64,000 nucleotides of DNA from Pogonophryne albipinna (GCA_028583405.1 CM053250.1:38761142-38825141), one strand, 5' to 3'; positions 46,988 through 59,942 are shown, counted from the stretch's first letter. Translations and numbers: made by a program. Notes: generated by a model from the sequence alone, not told the origin.

Positions 46988-48542
46988 TTAAAGCTCACCT
47001 ATTATGCTTTATTTGGCCACGCCCCTTTGGAGTTCAACGTAAAGCCAGCCCACATTTGAGTAATGTCGTCATGATGCAGCAGATCTGGATCAGCTCCGTT
47101 GTACCCCCGTTTTTAGAGATGTGGGTATGGAGGAAAAGAGAGAGGGTTGTATTTTCTGACGCTTTGTGAGTCTCCTGACACATCGGGGACACATGGTGAT
47201 GTAGAGAAGACATCACTATGTGAGTCTCCTGACACACCGGGGACACATGGTGATGTAGAGAAGACATCACAATGTGAGTCTCCTGACACACCGGGGACAC
47301 ATGGTGATGTAGAGAAGACATCACTATGTGAGTCTCCTGACACATCGGGGACACATGGTGATGTAGAGAAGACATCACTTTGAGAGTCTACTGACACACC
47401 GGGGACACATGGTGATGTAGAGAAGACATCACTTTGAGAGTCTCCTGACACATCGGGGACACATGGTGATGTAGAGAAGACATCACCATGTGGGTCTCCT
47501 GACACACCGGGGACACATGGTGATGTAGAGAAGACATCACTTTGAGAGTCTACTGACACACCGGGGACACATGGTGATGTAGAGAAGACATCACTATGTG
47601 AGTCTCCTGACACATCGGGGACACATGGTGATGTAGAGAAGACATCACAATGTGAGTCTCCTGACACATCGGGGACACATGGTGATGTAGAGAAGACATC
47701 ACTATGTGAGTCTCCTGACACATCGGGGACACATGGTGATGTAGAGAAGACATCACAATGTGAGTCTCCTGACACACCGGGGACACATGGTGATGTAGAG
47801 AAGACATCACTATGTGAGTCTCCTGACACACCGGGGACACATGGTGATGTAGAGAAGACATCACTATGTGAGTCTCCTGACACATCGGGGACACATGGTG
47901 ATGTAGAGAAGACATCACTATGTGAGTCTCCTGACACACCGGGGACACATGGTGATGTAGAGAAGACATCACTATGTGAGTCTCCTGACACACCGGGGAC
48001 ACATGGTGATGTAGAGAAGACATCACTTTGAGAGTCTACTGACACACCGGGGACACATGGTGATGTAGAGAAGACATCACTTTGAGAGTCTACTGACACA
48101 CCGGGGACACATGGTGATGTAGAGAAGACATCACTATGTGAGTCTCCTGACACATCGGGGGGACATGGTGATGTAGAGAAGACATCACAATGTGAGTCTC
48201 CTGACACACCGGGGACACATGGTGATGTAGAGAAGACATCACTATGTGAGTCTCCTGACACATCAGGGACACATGGTGATGTAGAGAAGACATCACAATG
48301 TGAGTCTCCTGACACACCGGGGACACATGGTGATGTAGAGAAGACATCACTATGTGAGTCTCCTGACACACCGGGGACACATGGTGATGTAGAGAAGACA
48401 TCACTATGTGAGTCTCCTGACACACCGGGGACACATGGTGATGTAGAGAAGACATCACTATGTGAGTCTCCTGACACACCGGGGACACATATTTATGTGT
48501 AAAAGATCAAAAAGTGCATTTTGCATGATAGGTCCCCTTTAA
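46988..48542. mobile_element. TTAA-type element, family C, copy 2, expanded by a minisatellite
   Basis: Left TTAAAGCTCACCTATTATGC, right GCATGATAGGTCCCCTTTAA, TTAA at both outer ends. The non-repetitive parts (46988-47165 and 48491-48542) match copy 1 inverted, including CCCCCGTTTTTAGAGATGTG. The centre is the 54-bp array. Confidence 0.85.
47166..48490. repeat. 54-bp minisatellite, about 24.5 units
   Basis: Unit of the form GTCTCCTGACACACCGGGG, then ACACATGGTGATGTAGAGAA, then GACATCACTATGTGA. Units differ at a few fixed positions (ACACC or ACATC; CACTATGTGAG, CACAATGTGAG or CACTTTGAGAG; CTCC or CTAC), so variants have spread within the array. Every unit carries the inverted pair GTGATGT/ACATCAC around an 8-nt loop. 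The minus strand stays open for 454 codons with an 18-residue period (VSGDSHSDVFSTSPCVPG) only because 54 is a multiple of three; I see no promoter, splice or start context making it a gene. Confidence 0.97.
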
Positions 48543-48593
48543 TAAAATGACGTCTTCACACAACACTGAGGTTATAGTTGATTACTGTAACTA

Positions 48594-48831
<238 letters not shown>

Positions 48832-49343
48832 GGAAGGAGCCCTATCAGGCTGGGTTTGTGCATCATGTGCAAGTCCATATGATACTGATGCTAGGAGAGG
48901 TTTCCTGGCATGAAGCACAAAACACAACACAGAGACATATAATATATTAATGCAATTTGTGATCTACCTTGCTTTACCTGCTATTTTCAGTTGCCAAATG
49001 TGAGTCCAGCTTAGCCCAGTGTAACTGTCCACGTCTGTCTGAAGCAGATCATATTCTTTTCACTAAATGGCCCATTCAGTTCTCCTCTCCTCCACTTCTT
49101 TCCTCTCTGATCTCTTCTCCTCTCTCTTCTCCTCCTAGCCGTCCCCTGACTCCCATCCTCTCCCCTCTCTTCTTCCTCTCCTCCCAGCCCTCCCCAGACG
49201 TCCGCCTGTTTTTTATCTTCACATGGCGCCATCCTCCTGGACAACAAACCCCAGTGATTGATTCCTGCTTGATAGGCTCTCATTTCTAAGATTTCATTTA
49301 TTATCAGTATGGTTCTGAGTGTACAGAAGATGTCTGTGTGTGA

Positions 49344-49344
<1 letters not shown>

Positions 49345-49409
<65 letters not shown>
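49345..49409. repeat. (TG)n microsatellite
   Basis: About 32 TG units. Confidence 0.97.
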
Positions 49410-49410
<1 letters not shown>

Positions 49411-52400
49411 CACTGACTCTCACTCTCGCACACACTCTCTCACCCATCACCTTTTGTTCTTCCCCTCCCTTCCGCTGCCCATGTGCAGCTCCTCTGGACT
49501 GTAAAGTCAGTGTCTGTTCTTTCAAAGGTTCCCTTCGTAAAGAAAGCATCTCATTCTGACTCTAAACACATATCTCTCTCTTCTTCCTCATTTTCTGCCC
49601 TTCCTACCACCCTCTCCCCTCCTATCTGCGTCTGAAGAAGTGAGGAGATGGACATTCAGTATCTGCTGGAGATAGTGGCCATAATCTCACATTCCTCCTG
49701 TGTTTCTCCCCCTGTCACTCCACATCCTCCCCCTTCTCCATCTATCCCTCCCTCATGGGTCAGCAGGGGTCAGGGCTATCCTCCTCAGTGTGTTTGAGAG
49801 TTTCTTCTCCTGCTACGCAGCTGAAGCCCAGCATCAAACCCAGTTCACAATCCTTTTCTACAAGTATAATATTCTGTACTCATCTGCCCATTTCTACCAC
49901 ATAATACAGTACTGCCCCCAGCAGGGTGGGGGGAGGTCGGGTTAGAATGAAGAGTAAGAGCTGTTCATTATTAGTTCATATTGGGTGGTTCATATAAAAT
50001 GGTATAAAACCTACAGGAAATTATACAATGTCACTGTAAATTGACATTTAGAAATTAACAACAACATGTTTCAACAACTTTGAACCACACACTCATTTTG
50101 ACATGTTCTGACTTTTTTCTGAGCTTAGCATTGTAGGAGAATATCGTACATCAACAGCACACTCAAATCTGAAGTGTATATATATACTGTGCTTTGTAAC
50201 TTCTCCAGTGTGAACACTGCATACTGTGTGCAGCATAGGAAGCTACTTCCTGCCAGGAGATTGGAACTACAACTCTATGATCACATGCCCTTTTTGTTTG
50301 TTTAGGCATTCTAATTATTCCAGTGTTTTGTAAACTCTAATTGCAGATACAAATGGATGGCTAGAAAGCCACAAAAAAACATACCCAACTTAAAATTCTC
50401 CTTTTTTATTATACTCGTTTTTTATTATACTCATCTCACAGACATGGTTGGATTGCTTGTAGGAGTAATCCTCATTCCTTTCTTCATATCTTTTGTTTGG
50501 CACAATACATTGCAAACTGAAGGTGGTGCAGAGTGACACACATTTTATTTCTGAGACACAGCTTTTAAAGTATGGTGGGGGTTACAGTTTGTATCTTATC
50601 TTAGAGAGATGTCATCTTTCGGCTGGGCCCCGCTCTCTCAGAATCCTTCTCTGGTTCATCTCCCTGTTATGGACATGCTTCATCCTCACCATAAAATACG
50701 TGAGATCTATTGCAGTTGTCTAGCCTTCCTCACTTTGATCTTATCCGTGCTGTCTTCCTCAGTCCTCATCCTTCCTGGGCTCTGTGAAGCCCCCAGGCTT
50801 TGCCCCCCGTCTCTGTATGATTGGCATGGCCCAATCGGCAGTGTTGCCCCCCTAGCATCGCCCGCTTTCTCAGAACTTTTTCTTAACAAATGTTCCTCTT
50901 ATTTGGCCCGGACAGATACGTTTAATACGAGGCTGGCCCAGCAACACAACTACACCTGGAAGCATTTCAGTGCAATGATTCTTTTTTTCTTAAACAATAC
51001 AAAATGAGAGGTATTTGACATTGTCTTGGCTTGTTGGTGTATTATGATGTGGGTGGGGTGAGTTGTCAGTTCTGAGAAATCAGGGTGGAGCAGAGAGAGA
51101 GAAATGAGATCCAGTGCTCGCTGTCCCTCCAACAGATCTCCTTCATTAGATTATTGCCGTGTTAACTGGTCTGTGTCATATGGAAATCCTGCCATTTGCA
51201 TCTCTTGAGAAAGAGGCGTAAAACCATTTATCTATTTAAATATATTCTGGCTGATATGGCTGTTGGACTTTAGAACACGGTATAATAATGTTTACTGATC
51301 AGCTGATCGCTGGCTGCTGATTCCTCATCGTTTTTGGTTGAGTGAACAACCTGGTCCTCCTCGACAAGCCTCCCATGGCAACCCAGCAGTGAGCACACCA
51401 CTTGTGCTATTCTGATTGGATCGCACATAAAGAATCTGATATTATATCTCCTCTCCTTCTGATTGGATCCTGCTTTAATTAACTGATAGTGCAAGTGCAT
51501 GTGATTGGACCGAAGTTGCGGGATTGTTGGGAAATGTCAGTTATATGAGGTGAAAGAGTAATGATGCTTAAGTGTATGCAAACCCAGAGTTTGTTGCATC
51601 TGTTGAGTCTTCCAAAAGGACAGATGTCCAAAGTGAGCCACAGAAGAAACTCTTACAACATGATCTTATTGTTCTCCCTCCTTCAGCAGCACCCAGCAGC
51701 TCGCCCCACCCCAATCCTGTGTTTCTTGGAGAGGCAGCCTGAAGGCACGATCCTAGAAGGAGCAGAGTAAGGGAGTTCAAAGCGTTATCACGCACTGAAC
51801 GTCTTTTCATCATGTTTTAGAAACAAGCGTTCGCACTAATCCCCCAATAATCTCTCCAGGAGAACTGGGGCGATAAGGCGCGCCACCCACGGCTTTTCAA
51901 ACACTTTTTGGGTAGTCTCTTCTCACTCCCTATATATCCTCCGCTCTCCCTCCTCTACTCTCCTCTCCACTTCCCTCACTCCGCTGAAAGGACGAGTGAA
52001 GGTGATCAGCGTCTCCTTCTCATTTTCTCTAGAGCTGTTTTCCTTTTTTTGTGTTGACTCTGAGCTGGGTTGTTTACATCCTGATTTTGATCTTTTTTAT
52101 CTGGACTCATCAACAGTGTTTCTCTGCCTCTCTGTTTCTTTCTTTCCTCCGCCCATCAAATTAGAATGTTAATTAAAATGGTGCTCCTTCAGAAGATGAC
52201 AAATAGATGATTACAGCGAGTGTTGAGACACCTTCTGCGATGCCCCCCAGAAGAACCCAATACTACAGGACATTATTATGAACTAGAGTGCAAGACCAGA
52301 GTTTCTACTTTTAGTTCACAGTCAAATATATTTGTCACCTTATATACTGTACTTTGTGTACTTATTTCTGCTGTAAACTCCCTTTTCTATCTTCTTGTTA

Positions 52401-52562
52401 AAAGGAAATATCTCCGCTATGTACACAAATAAAGTCATCAAAAGCAATCAAAGCCAAACATACTTATTGCGTTGGTCCTGGCTTGCAGTAGCCTGTAAGG
52501 CGGTGTCAGAGTGTTAGGTGTGAGTGTGAATATTATTTGGAAAAAGATTTGTTTACATTGTT

Positions 52563-52990
52563 TTAAAGGTCACCTATGTGCACAATCCACTTTTTCATGA
52601 ATTGTATCCATTTCTATAAAAACCTGTCTGAAAATGAGCTGATCAGATTTTGGCCACTTTATGATGTCATAACGATGTTTTGTCTTGTGTAACCATTAGC
52701 CAATCAGCAACCAAGGTAACCCCCCCCCCCCTTATCACCTGAATCTCCTCCGAGAGCACCATTGAGTTCTTTGTAACCAAATGTCTCTCAGAGGGGCGTG
52801 GGGAGGGGCTCCTTATTTTCATCTAAAGTAACAAACAGAGAATCAGCACTTTGGAAACAGGGCTGAAACAGAGGGGATTATGGGATGCTGCAATGATCTG
52901 TTTGGTGTTTCAGCCAATCAGAGACATGTTTTGTATATATCTGAGACCTGTAATATATTGATGTAAAACAGTATAATAGGGGACCTTTAA
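52563..52990. mobile_element. TTAA-flanked MITE, family C, copy 3 (complete short form)
   Basis: 428 bp. TTAAAGGTCACCTATGTGC on the left, inverted TTAAAGGTCCCCTATTATAC on the right. It lacks the segment that became the minisatellite in copy 2. Contains a C-run near 52721. Confidence 0.85.
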
Positions 52991-53938
52991 TGTAATTTAA
53001 TTGGTTGATATATCTGCTGTTAAACAGCCAACTGCTTAGGGTTTTACTCATAAAATGGGCAGACCAACAGCAGTCACTGACGATGTAATCTCAAAGAAAG
53101 GTACTGTCCTCTTGCAGCATACAGTGTGGAATGCTGCTTTGAGTCAGCTTTCAGGGTCTCCATCTTCACCAATCAATTCAAATCATTCAAATATTAGATT
53201 TAATCCCTCTCTCATATTATTTTTCACGGGAAAAAACTAAAAGCCAAAACTGCTGGGACTTCAAACCTGGACAAGGAGTTTTTGGGCACAGCCCTTGAGT
53301 AATGGACGTCTCTTCTCAAAATGTGTACACTGTGGATCATGGCCTCGAGGAGAGCTAGCTTTTATCTGTGGTTATTGAATCGTCGTGCTCCACACAGGCA
53401 ACCTGTCGTATGACTCGCCCACATCATGACAGCAGCTGTCTGTCTGCAGGTCTGTCAGCCAGGCAGACAGAAGAGCCCGCACCTCAGCACGGGAGAGGGG
53501 GGTGATTGGAGAGAGGGGAGAGAAAACTGCCAAATAAGATAAAATACTGATAGACAGAAACTCAGCCAGGCCAGGGGGGAAGAGGAACAAAATATAGGCA
53601 AAGAGAAGGGTGGGAAAGGTCCATCCCCTGCAGGGCTCGACTGTAATGGTTGCCATTGGCAACCTTTCAGAAAAAATGTCAACCACTTCTTGGCCTTTGG
53701 TTGCCATCAGTGGCAACCAGTTTTTAACATAAAGAAATAAGGACAGCAAACAGCTAAATGTGCACCCCAAAATAGATAAATGTTAATTATTTGTTGTATT
53801 AAGAGTGATATTTAATTATTGTTGTGACCAGTCGGAACCTGATACTTAAGTTGCACGTGCATTGGTGTGATTACGGAGCCAGAAAACGATGCACGTTTAC
53901 TCGCGTGCGCGGTGCGCCGTGTGTTTGTTTTACAAAAA

Positions 53939-54085
53939 ATGGCGAAGCAAATTAAGTTGTTTGACTGTGGGGTAAAAAGTTCGGCCAACCCGTCAACATC
54001 TCAAACGAATGTTCAAAGTGATTCAACTGATAAAGCGCAAGATGAACTCGAACGAAAAGCAAAGAGGAAATGTGTAAAGTCTTGA
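53939..54085 (+). pseudogene. N-terminal fragment of a hAT-type transposase-like protein
   Basis: 48 residues starting MAKQIKLFDCGVKSS with a Ser/Thr- and Lys-rich continuation, then stop. Short basic N termini of the form M-x-K-Q-x-x-LF are common in fish hAT/ZNF862-like proteins. There is no zinc finger or catalytic part, so the assignment rests mainly on location within the element. Confidence 0.35.
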
Positions 54086-54579
54086 GAGGCGAAATATATG
54101 GTGTTATTGTTGTGCCTTTTGAGCATAGAAAATGTTATTGAGCACGCAATTGAACATTTTTGACTACAGAAAAATATATTTTGCAAGCACATCAATTATA
54201 TTTTGAAGAAAAATTGACTCTCAAGCCCGCTCACAAACTCCTGCACACGCTCTCGCTCCCTTGCTCAACCTCGCCACCCTGTGTGCGCTCAAGTTTGCCT
54301 GCGGGCTCGCTCAAGTTGTCACAGCGTTACAAATTAGTGATGGGTCGTTCGCGAACGATTCGTTCTTTTTGAACGAATCTTTGAAGTGAACGAGATGAAC
54401 TGATTCCTCCCACAAAACGATTCGTTTGTTTGAGTCGCCGCCTTCCGCCAAAAGCTAAAGAGAAGTCGTTCGCGAACGACGAACTTAAAGAACTGTAGGA
54501 AACAGTTCAGAACTGTTTCCTACAGTTCTGAACTGTTTCCTACAGTGTACTGTAATCAGAGCCCTCTCACCTGAGCTCC

Positions 54580-54580
<1 letters not shown>

Positions 54581-54642
<62 letters not shown>
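54581..54642. repeat. (AC)n microsatellite
   Basis: About 31 AC units inside the nested hAT element. Confidence 0.97.
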
Positions 54643-54644
<2 letters not shown>

Positions 54645-54683
54645 CTCAACCTGTCCGCAATAAAGAGGACGGATACCGGAACC

Positions 54684-55018
54684 GTAGCGTCCAGCTAGCT
54701 TAGCGATAAATACACACATCGTTGTATTCTCCTCCCCCTGTCGGCACTAAAAGCTTCAGAGGGCGGATAGCTGGGCTCCGTAGCGTCCAGCTAGCTTAGC
54801 CGCTAGCTTAGCGATAAATACACACAGCGTTGTATTCGCCTCCCCCTGTCGGCCCTAAAAGCTTCAGATGGCGGATACCTGAGCTCCATAGCATCCCGCT
54901 AATGTGAAACACACACACACAGCGTTAGCGGGACATTCTCCTCTCCCTGTCGGCCCTAAAAGCTTCAGAGGGCGGATAGCTGGGCTCCGTAGCGTCCAGC
55001 TAGCTTAGCCGCTAGCTA
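54684..55018. repeat. Three diverged tandem units of 96-108 bp
   Basis: Units begin GTAGCGTCCAGCTAGCTTAG and contain CTAAAAGCTTCAGA and GGGCGGATAGCTGGGCTCC; starts at 54684, 54780 and 54888 with a partial fourth at 54989. Confidence 0.88.
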
Positions 55019-56834
55019 AAGGTAAACATAGATGGGTACATACTATAGAATATGAATAAATCGTCACCGATGTAGAGGATATATTTTTTTATTCACTTTG
55101 AACTTGGCCAAATGGAGTTTAATGCTTTGGGATTTAAGTTAGGCCACATAGTACGTGCATGGGTTTGAAAGTATAACGTGCTAGTCTGCTGTAATACATC
55201 GTATAGTCAGGCACACATTTATGAGAGATTTAACAATGGCCAATTATATTTCTTAAATAATATGTAGCCTATTCCCAGAGCATAATTCATGGGGCAACAA
55301 GGTGAGGTGTAAAATGTGTTTTAATATCATACATGTTACGCCAGCAAACTTCTTGTACGGACTTCGGCAGTAGTGAAGACTCACTGAACGAATTAAGTAC
55401 AAAGACGAATCGTTCGCGAACGTGCAAATCACCAGAAGTCGTTCGCGAACCGGTGAACGAATCAGTGAACGAATCTTTCAAGTGAACTGAATCAAAAGAT
55501 TCGTGTCCCCGAAGGGAATCGGAATTCCCATCACTATTACAAATGTGCCACAAAACCAACCAAATCGGAGAACTCCAGAAGGTCAATTCTGATTGGCTGT
55601 TTTGTCTCCAATCATATTGTCTATCTGAGGTACGGAAAGAGAGGGATTTTAGGTTGCCATCAAGTTTGGCCAGATTAATACATTTATAATGTTAAATAAA
55701 TGAAAACCATTCACAGTTAAGAATTATATATTCATTATTAATGCCATAAATTATTGCATACAATTACAGTTTCTTATTTCTACAGTATGATAGCCGTCAA
55801 ACAGAAGTTACATCCATTTCTCACTTATTCTAAGAAGAAACACTTTTAGTGGGTTCAATTCTGCTACGTTGTGCATTCACTTCCGGTAAAAGTTCCTTCA
55901 AAATAAGAGTCCCGATCTTATTACTATCAAAATACAAGTGCTAAACGAAACTTTACCATAGGAAAATATTGGCATAAAAATATAATCATTTCTATAAAAG
56001 AGAAAGAAGAAACTAGTGACTTGCTCAATTCATTTGTGAGGGATCTGTGAAGAACATGACAACAGCTGCACTACTGGTATTTTGTATACCAGCAATTGAG
56101 GGTGGACAAGTTTCCTACCACTTACGTTTCAAACAAATGTGTTAATTACTTATTGTAAAGCATTTGAACATTCTTTTGTGTCACATATTCATTATTAGGT
56201 TGATGTATAAATGTATGGTATCTTAATTATTTAAAATATAAGGTGACTAAAAATGGCAACCGTATTTTCAGTTTTGGCAACCAAAAGCTGATGCCTGGTT
56301 GCCAGCCTGGCAACCACTTTTAAAAGTTAGCGTTGAGCACTGCCCTGAAATAAAACATGAGAGACAAAAGGAAATATGAGAGAAAATGGAGGAAACGTGG
56401 AAGAGAAGGATTAAAGGAGATAGAAGGAGCCGGTGTTCATCACTCAGTGGCTGTGACTGGCTGGTATCTGCATCTCCCTGTCATCTGCAGGGTGAGGAGG
56501 AAGGAGCGAGGAGGAGGAGGAGGAGGAGGAGGAGGTGTAAGAGAGGAGAAGAGGAGAGGGAAAACCTCTATCCTCTCTATCTCTGAGCTTCATCTCCGGC
56601 AGTTCAGGAGCCTGCTTTCCAAGAGTGCCTCATTTTCAAATCTCTTATCTCGGCCCCCGTTTTAAGTATCGCAGTTTTATATTTTTACATGTCATTTGCA
56701 TGCAGCTCATCAAACCTGTCTCCCTCCATTTTTTTCTCATGGGAATACGCTTTCACTCTTCGGCTGGGCCGTAGCCATGTAGTGCGTTGACCATATCCGT
56801 ACCTCTTGAGAGGAACATACAGTGTAAAACAAGG

Positions 56835-57122
<288 letters not shown>

Positions 57123-58002
57123 GGCGGATGAGAGTAGGTTTCTGATTTTATCTGCCTTCCTTTTCTTCTTTGTATTTTTGGAGGATTCACACAGTGACCT
57201 CTTTGTTTGGGACAGTGAGTACTCCCCTCCAACCCCCTGGATCGGGAAAGAAACCATTTCCTGTAGCTGAGAGATAGAACGAGAGACAGAAAGAGGGAGA
57301 GATTGGATGGGAAAGGAGGGGCAGGCAGACAGAAGGGGAGGAATGAGAGTTGGGGAGAGGACTGGAGATTAAGAAAGAAAGAAAGAGAGAGAGGATGATT
57401 GAATGAATGATTTTGTGGGAAGAGTGAAAGAATGAACGATGGTTGAAAAGGTCAGGAGAAGAGCAGGGTGGGTTTTGAATTCCCAGCTAGAGGAGCACAG
57501 TGAGAAGGACGGGTGCACCTTCAGGAATGTGTGCTGATCTGCAGATGATGTCACTGGCTCTACTTTTTCTTTCTTTGTCTTTTTTTCTTATTCTTTTTTT
57601 TAATGTATCAAACACTACTGGCTGCCACAGGTGTGTGTGTCCCCCCCCCCCCCCCCCCCACACACACACAGAACACCATGGTTACTGTTTGGGCCACAGT
57701 GGTGGAAGGGACTCAGCACTGAAGTCAGGACATGCAGAATAAAGCCCTTCAAATCTTGAATGACATCTACCAGTTTACCTACTTATGTTCAATGCAGCTG
57801 TAGTACCAGTCTGGACCAATTGGAAGCTAGTCTAATATAATATTATCTAGAGATGCAGTATCTTGGTAGCTATCTATGGCACTGTAAATGTCTGCGGCCC
57901 AGGAGGGAAGAAGAATAGGAAGAAGAATATGTTTGAGGTCATTCAAAAACACCTTGCAGGTATTTTGTAAATCAGGAGACACTGACAAGTTTACGCTGTA
58001 TC

Positions 58003-58261
58003 CATAGCCGCGGGAAGTCATTTTACTTAGGGGGTGCGGTAAATTGTCAATGGGGGGGGGGGGTGCTAGTGAACTGTCAAGGGGGGGGGGGGGGTAGCCT
58101 TGCTGCGGGGACACGGTGGACCTCTGTCGCCTGTCAGCGCAACTTCAATGATGCCGTTTAAAAACACATTAAGGGCGGTGCCGACCGTGAGCGAACCGAG
58201 CCCTTGACGACCGGCCGTTCTGTGATTCTCACCCCCAGCACCCCTACTTCCCGCGGCTATG
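58003..58261. mobile_element. Short hAT-like MITE
   Basis: CATAGCCGCGGGAAGT on the left, exact inverse ACTTCCCGCGGCTATG on the right. Flanking octamers GCTGTATC and TCTGTATC match at 7 of 8. It contains two poly-G runs (near 58053 and 58081). 259 bp, non-coding. Confidence 0.85.
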
Positions 58262-59092
58262 TCTGTATCCCCAACAATTATAATCTGTATATGTGGAACT
58301 CATTTCAATCATGTTCATGTGCTGACTAGTAACACAAGATCAATGATGTCAGTGCTGTGACAAATTAAAAAACAAACAACAACAATAAAGCCCGCTATGG
58401 CTGACGGATTTATTCAAAGCGTTTGAACCAATGTTGGCGGGAAGCCTTCACTTTTATTTCAAAGCATCCCACAGAAAATGTAGTATCTTTATATTCCAAA
58501 GAACAGTTGTGTTATTGTTTTCTGTGGCAATAACATTTAATGACCATGAGGCGCTCCTGCTTAGACATGATAAAGTGTAAACAATATGAGACAATGTAAA
58601 ACAGTATACACATTGAGACACAGATGAGCTAGATTGCACCACTAATGATTTGCATATACAAACATCCTTATTCCCCAGTGGCAGCAGTAAAACGGTGGCC
58701 GTTGACAGCTGTTCAGAGGAATCTTAAACTGCTCATCTGCACATCCACCAGACCATAGGTGTAGACCAGCTGGGATGTTTGATGAGGCTCTGCATGGTTG
58801 CGATCTAAAGATGCATTTGCTGTACAGTTCAAATCCCCACCTAAGAATAACAAAAAGCCACAGCCGTTTCAAACATTATTCACTTTCTGAGAAAAGAGCT
58901 TCCACCCCGCACCAATTGTTGGAGCATTTGAGAAACAGCTGTGAAAAGGTCAAACCGTGCTTTAATTATAAGCATCCTCACCGTAATAAAATGCTCCACC
59001 TCCAGTGAGTAAAATACTTTGTGGAGAGGAAATGGAATCTGTTTGCCTTCCTGCATCGTATGGATTTTATCTGTTGTATGTATCTGTTACTC

Positions 59093-59620
59093 ACCAGGAG
59101 TACCCCGGGCCGGGCAGAGCTGAACCACCATCCCCGGACCGCCACTTGTCTCTCCTCTCTGCAACCAAAACATTATAAATTGTAAAAAACACATAGTCGT
59201 AATCATCTACCTTAACATCCCAGTTATTCAGTATCATGTATGCAGTCTGACACGACATGCTTCAGTAGACTTGCATCCAGGATCCTTTTTTCCGGGGAGA
59301 CCACTTTCCCGTGTCTCCAGACCTCTCTGCTGAGGAACTCATGTGTAATGAAAGGAGGGACATTTGAAGAACTTTGTATTTGGGCAGCCTCAGCGGCTTC
59401 ACCATCATACCTGTCTCCATGACGCCATTCACTTTCTCCACCTATCAAGGAAAATGACAGCGGCACTGTTTATCCGCATCGGTGACCTCATGCTGCTGTG
59501 TCCCACCACCTCTCCCACAGCCAGCCCGATGTTCTCCCCCCGGCATGGGAAGTGGGCTGGGGTTTTTGATGCCATGCTTCCTCCTGAGTTCACCATGGCG
59601 TCAGACTCTGATCAGCCTTA
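59093..59620 (-). pseudogene. Decayed ORF1 of a Tx1/L1-like fish LINE
   Basis: Conceptual minus-strand translation in shifting frames shows MRINSAAVIFLD, then SSNVPPFITHEFLSREVWRH with GKVVSP, then LLKHVVS, then QTAYMILNNWDVKVDDYDYV. These match, in order, the RRM-like part of the ORF1 protein of abundant fish retrotransposons (recalled: SNVPPFI, GKLVSP, LLKHVVS, RRQVYMIL, FKVDGFDY). The Cys-His knuckle that normally follows is lost. Several frameshifts and stops show it is dead. The apparent minus-strand splice pair around 59095-59162 is therefore probably fortuitous. Confidence 0.6.
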
Positions 59621-59745
59621 AGCATCAGGAAACACCCCAACAACTTCCCCACCATAATGCTTCAAAGTCAACTAAAATAAAGTCATCAGTGAACCCTGTT
59701 AAACTAATACCCATTCAAACATTTAAAAAAAACGGGATGCACTCT

Positions 59746-59779
<34 letters not shown>

Positions 59780-59782
59780 GAG
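59746..59782. repeat. (GA)n microsatellite
   Basis: About 17 GA units with one GATA interruption. Confidence 0.92.
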
Positions 59783-59942
59783 CGAACAAACAAGAAACCA
59801 TTGTGATTATGAGCGAGAGAACGGAGAAATAAAATGAAGAAATGAAATCCGCCTGGCATCATTTGCATTCAACTTTTATCGGTGTTGAGGAGGGCGTTTT
59901 TGGGCCTGATAAGGAGAGGGCGTCACAGGCTGCGCTGGAGGT

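Larger units (their letters stand above)
54335..55536. mobile_element. hAT element with perfect 8-bp target duplication, nested
   Basis: TAGTGATGGGTCGTTCGCGA on the left, TTCCCATCACTA on the right; TTACAAAT flanks both sides (54327-54334, 55537-55544). GTTCGCGAACGA palindromes and GAACGAATC words are clustered at both ends. The interior holds an AC array and a triplicated ~100-bp unit. No transposase frame. Confidence 0.9.
53631..56342 (+). mobile_element. hAT-like element (outer), interrupted by a second hAT
   Basis: Left CAGGGCTCGACTGTAATGG, right GTTAGCGTTGAGCACTG; CCCTG stands directly outside both ends. GGTTGCCA/TGGCAACC words recur near both termini. A 48-codon start of a possible transposase (53939) is present. 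Bases 54327-55544 are a later insertion. Confidence 0.6.

Noticed and set aside
47166..48490. CRISPR-like array
   Set aside because: Units are contiguous 54-bp repeats without unique spacers, in a vertebrate intron inside a transposon.
59094..59162. Minus-strand exon with AG acceptor and GTGAGT donor
   Set aside because: Neighbouring sequence translates to a frameshifted LINE ORF1; the splice signals are likely fortuitous.
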